Source: JARRRL01 sp037380725
GTDB taxonomy: Bacteria; Pseudomonadota; Gammaproteobacteria; Pseudomonadales; JANQJO01
Assembly: GCA_037380725.1 (NCBI GenBank)
Contig: JARRRL010000035.1
Span: 1 to 26,705, forward strand
Direction: 5' to 3'
DNA: 26,705 bases
The translations under genes were made by a program, and so were the position numbers. A model generated the notes under the pieces. It was not told the origin of the DNA and made no database searches. It was given only the letters and a program-made list of their open reading frames with translations. Shown here in pieces: positions 23,890-26,705 of this stretch; the stretch's first letter is position 1; each line of letters starts with the position of its first letter.

Positions 23890-24519
23890 ATGCCTTACAT
23901 TGTTGGACTCACGGGTGGCATTGGCAGCGGCAAATCCGCTGCCGCTAGCCGCTTTATTCACAACGGTATTCTTGTGGTCGACGCCGACGAGGTCGCGCAT
24001 GACATCCACGCCCAACCCGCCGTTTTGGAAGCCATTGCCGCACACTTTGGGCCTGAGGCCATCACCACTGATGGTGTACTCAACAGACGCTACTTAAGAC
24101 AGCGTGTGTTTGATCACGACGCTGATCGACAGTGGCTTGAAGCTTTGTTACACCCCAAGATTCGCGAGCGAATGCAGCAAGAACTTGCTCAAGCCAGCAG
24201 TCCCTACGCCATCTTATCCGCACCTTTGTTACTGGAAAATGGATTGGATACCCACACAAACCGTATTCTGGTTATTGACGCGCTCGAATCACAGCAGCTG
24301 GAACGCGCCGCCGCACGCGATCACACTTCCCCGGAGGCGATCGCGAGCATCATCGCGAAACAAATTTCGCGAACAGACCGGCTCGCTCGCGCCGACGATG
24401 TGATCGACAACTCCGGTCAGCTCAGCGAACTCATACACGCTGTGGACACGCTCCACGACACCTACCTGCGTTTAGCCGCAGAACACGCGAGAACGGTCCA
24501 TCAGCACTGCTCACGATGA
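23890..24519 (+). CDS. coaE: Dephospho-CoA kinase
   Basis: Last enzyme of coenzyme A synthesis, phosphorylating the 3'-hydroxyl of dephospho-CoA with ATP in the cytoplasm. It has 209 residues, close to the family norm. The P-loop GGIGSGKS is at 9-16, followed by VVDADEVAHDIH (CoA-binding region), LLHPKIRERM, and APLLLENGLD. The lid and C-terminal arginine regions are present, as in KQISRTDRLARADDVIDNSG. The ATG at 23890 is used because homologues begin MPYIVGLTGG; the ribosome site (GAG at -13) is weak. It converges with malate synthase G and overlaps its stop by nine bases. The more usual pilin-processing neighbours (pilD) are absent. Confidence 0.95.
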   Translation: MPYIVGLTGGIGSGKSAAASRFIHNGILVVDADEVAHDIHAQPAVLEAIAAHFGPEAITTDGVLNRRYLRQRVFDHDADRQWLEALLHPKIRERMQQELAQASSPYAILSAPLLLENGLDTHTNRILVIDALESQQLERAAARDHTSPEAIASIIAKQISRTDRLARADDVIDNSGQLSELIHAVDTLHDTYLRLAAEHARTVHQHCSR

Positions 24520-26705
24520 CCGTGCAGCACGCGCCTTCATTTCTTGGCGACGCGCGTGCAAAATCAGTTCTGTGTAACCGTTGGGCTGCTCACACCCTTT
24601 AAAGACCAAATCGCAAGCGGCTTGAAACGCGATGCTATGCTCGAAATCCACCGCCATAGGCTGATACAGTGCATCGTCTGCATTTTGCCGATCGACCACC
24701 GCCGCCATGCGCTGAAACGTCTCCATCACTTGCTCGGTGGAAACCCATCCGTGATACAACCAATTCGCAATGTGTTGACTCGATATACGGAGAGTTGCTC
24801 GATCTTCCATCAATCCCACATCGTGTATATCCGGCACTTTTGAACACCCAACACCTTGGTCTATCCAACGCACCACGTACCCTAAAATGCCTTGGGCGTT
24901 GTTATCCAATTCTTCCTGAATGTCCTGATCACTAGGTCGATCCCCCTGATGCAAGGGCACACGCAGTATGTTCAACAAGGTGTTTTCTGCTGGTAAACGA
25001 TCCTGCAAGGCCAGCTGACACGCCGCAACGTCTACCGCATGGTAATGCATCGCATGCAAGGTTGCCGCCGTCGGCGATGGGACCCACGCGCAGTTGGCAC
25101 CAGACAAGGGATGCGCTTGCTTCGTTTCCATCATTTGCGCCATTTTATCCGGTTTGGGCCACATGCCTTTACCAATCTGAGCTCGCTGGTGAAACCCCGC
25201 CGCCAATCCACACTCGACATTCCACGCTTCGTAGGCTGCCAGCCACGCTTCTTGTTTCATGCTGTCTTTACGCACCATGGGCCCCAAACGCATGCTGGTG
25301 TGCATTTCATCACCGGTACGATCCAAAAATCCCGTGTTAATAAAAATAACACGCTCTCGTGCAGCAAAAATGCAGGCCTGTAAATTAACCGTTGTACGTC
25401 GTTCCTCATCCATAATACCGATTTTCAGGGTATTCACCGGCACATCGAGCGCCGACTCCACCGCGCCAAATAAATCACGGGTAAACGCCACTTCTTCAGG
25501 ACCATGCAACTTCGGCTTTACGATGTAGACGCTGCCTAAACGACTGTTACGATGTTGCCCCAAAGAACGTAAATCGTACAACGCAATTGTGGCTGTTATC
25601 ATCGCATCGAGTATCCCTTCAGGGACCGGTTCGCCTGCGCACAATATCGCATCACTCAGCATCAACAAACCCACGTTCCGGATCAATAATAAACTGCGTC
25701 CGGGAAGACGTCGTTCACGATCCGGCTCAGGCGCCTGATAGACGCGATCCGAATTCAAGCCCCGCTCCACCACTTGATGACCCTTGTTAAAACGGATCGC
25801 CAAGTCACCGCGCATCAACCCCAACCAATTCCGATACACCTGCGCTTTGTCTTCTGCGTCTACCGCCGCAACCGAATCCTCGCAATCCTGTATCGTGGTA
25901 ATCGCTGCTTCCAGCAGCACGTCTTTTACGCCTGCGGCGCTGGTCCGCCCCACCGGGTGTTCGCGATCAATTTGAATTTCGATGTGCAAATGATGATGAC
26001 ACAGGAGTAACGCTTCGGGTTGCGACATGTCACCCTGAAAACCCACAAAATGATCGGGCTCAGCCAGTGAAGTTGACCCACCTTGTTTCAGCGAAATCGC
26101 TAAGTGACGCCTTCCCGCTTCCAAAATAACGGTATAAGACGACACATCCGCGTGCGAACCCGATGCCAGAGGAACGGTTCGATCCAAAAATTCCATCGCG
26201 AAAACCACCACTTTTTCCCCTCGTACGGGGTTATAGTGATCGCCTTTTTCAAAACCAGCCGTCTCCGGAATCACGTCCGCCCCGTAAAGTGCGTCATACA
26301 AACTGCCCCAACGCGCGTTCGCCGCGTTCAAGGCATAGCGCGCATTGGAAACCGGCACCACGAGTTGAGGCCCGGCAATCGAGGCCACTTCCTCGTCCAC
26401 GTGATCGGTGGAAATGGTAAACGGTTCGGGTGCAGGCGTTATATAACCAATTTTTTGCAGAAATTGGCGTGTTTCTTCCGGTGATAAACCATCTGGCGAG
26501 ATGCCCTGAGCCCGGTGTTCATCACACCAAGCGTCTATCTGTGCTTGCAAAGAATCGCGTTTTGCCAATAACTCACGATTTTGTGGCATAAAGGTTTTCA
26601 GAATTTTTTCAAAATGAGACCAGTAAACTGAAGCATCTATATGCAATGCAGGTAAGACTTCATCTTCGATTAAGTGTCGCAACGGCTCAGCGATGGCCAG
26701 ATCAC
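24511..26705 (-). CDS. glcB: Malate synthase G (5' end outside window)
   Basis: Enzyme of the glyoxylate cycle and glycolate use, condensing glyoxylate with acetyl-CoA to give malate. The monomeric G form has about 720-725 residues; here about 730 codons are seen and the reading frame is still open at the window edge, so the start lies beyond it. The TTG at 26682 is probably an internal leucine, since the upstream codons already read AIAEPLRHLIEDEVLPA, matching the family start. Conserved blocks include GPQLVVPVSNARYALNAANARWGSLYDALYG, SVYIVKPKLHGPEE, GIMDEERRTTVNL, VIFINTGFLDRTGDE and AWVPSPTAATLHAMHYH, which carry the catalytic arginine and acidic residues. The stop overlaps the end of convergent coaE by nine bases. 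Confidence 0.95.
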   Translation of the reverse strand, partial: DLAIAEPLRHLIEDEVLPALHIDASVYWSHFEKILKTFMPQNRELLAKRDSLQAQIDAWCDEHRAQGISPDGLSPEETRQFLQKIGYITPAPEPFTISTDHVDEEVASIAGPQLVVPVSNARYALNAANARWGSLYDALYGADVIPETAGFEKGDHYNPVRGEKVVVFAMEFLDRTVPLASGSHADVSSYTVILEAGRRHLAISLKQGGSTSLAEPDHFVGFQGDMSQPEALLLCHHHLHIEIQIDREHPVGRTSAAGVKDVLLEAAITTIQDCEDSVAAVDAEDKAQVYRNWLGLMRGDLAIRFNKGHQVVERGLNSDRVYQAPEPDRERRLPGRSLLLIRNVGLLMLSDAILCAGEPVPEGILDAMITATIALYDLRSLGQHRNSRLGSVYIVKPKLHGPEEVAFTRDLFGAVESALDVPVNTLKIGIMDEERRTTVNLQACIFAARERVIFINTGFLDRTGDEMHTSMRLGPMVRKDSMKQEAWLAAYEAWNVECGLAAGFHQRAQIGKGMWPKPDKMAQMMETKQAHPLSGANCAWVPSPTAATLHAMHYHAVDVAACQLALQDRLPAENTLLNILRVPLHQGDRPSDQDIQEELDNNAQGILGYVVRWIDQGVGCSKVPDIHDVGLMEDRATLRISSQHIANWLYHGWVSTEQVMETFQRMAAVVDRQNADDALYQPMAVDFEHSIAFQAACDLVFKGCEQPNGYTELILHARRQEMKARAARSS

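Noticed and set aside
26680..26682. TTG as the start of malate synthase G
   Set aside because: Codons further 5' to the window edge continue the family's N-terminal sequence, so the start lies outside.

Overview
The window looks like chromosomal DNA of a motile, aerobic proteobacterium, most likely a gammaproteobacterium. The hints are a methionine-salvage run (mtnB-mtnC, then mtnD), a Trm112-type small protein, a cyanide-insensitive-type cytochrome bd oxidase, malate synthase G, and a pseudaminic-acid/Maf flagellin glycosylation block. Base composition appears near balanced and similar throughout by eye. No tRNA, rRNA, insertion sequence, integrase or CRISPR array was seen. Almost everything reads on the + strand; only the malate synthase gene at the right edge reads on the - strand.

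Left part (1-6632): a BsuPI-like lipoprotein and a large WD40 protein with two membrane segments stand alone, followed by Trm112, a HIT hydrolase and the mtn genes. mtnB appears to have lost about 50 internal codons, including two zinc-ligand histidines, while mtnC and mtnD look intact. The spacers here carry several unrelated short tandem repeats with 13-15 bp periods.

Middle part (6633-14617): two tandem Maf (motility-associated factor) glycosyltransferase paralogues lead straight into pseB, pseC and pseI. PseB and PseC make the amino-sugar precursor, PseI condenses the 6-deoxy sugar with phosphoenolpyruvate to give pseudaminic acid, and Maf proteins attach it to flagellin. The acetylation (PseH), UDP-removal (PseG) and CMP-activation (PseF) steps are not encoded here.

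Next (14700-18249): cydA-cydB of the CIO type, followed by a HupE/UreJ-family membrane protein and a second related membrane protein, all tightly spaced.

The most unusual block (18666-23806) is a compact operon: a protein with a C-terminal DUF559/Vsr-like PD-(D/E)XK nuclease domain, a winged-helix-like protein, an AAA+ ATPase, and a HerA/DUF87-type ATPase. The last two ORFs look like one long protein interrupted by a -1 frame change near 21815-21928. The architecture resembles bacterial defence or DNA-processing systems, but I cannot match it to a named one. It sits between ordinary genes; on the right it is followed by coaE and the converging malate synthase G gene, whose 5' end lies outside the window.
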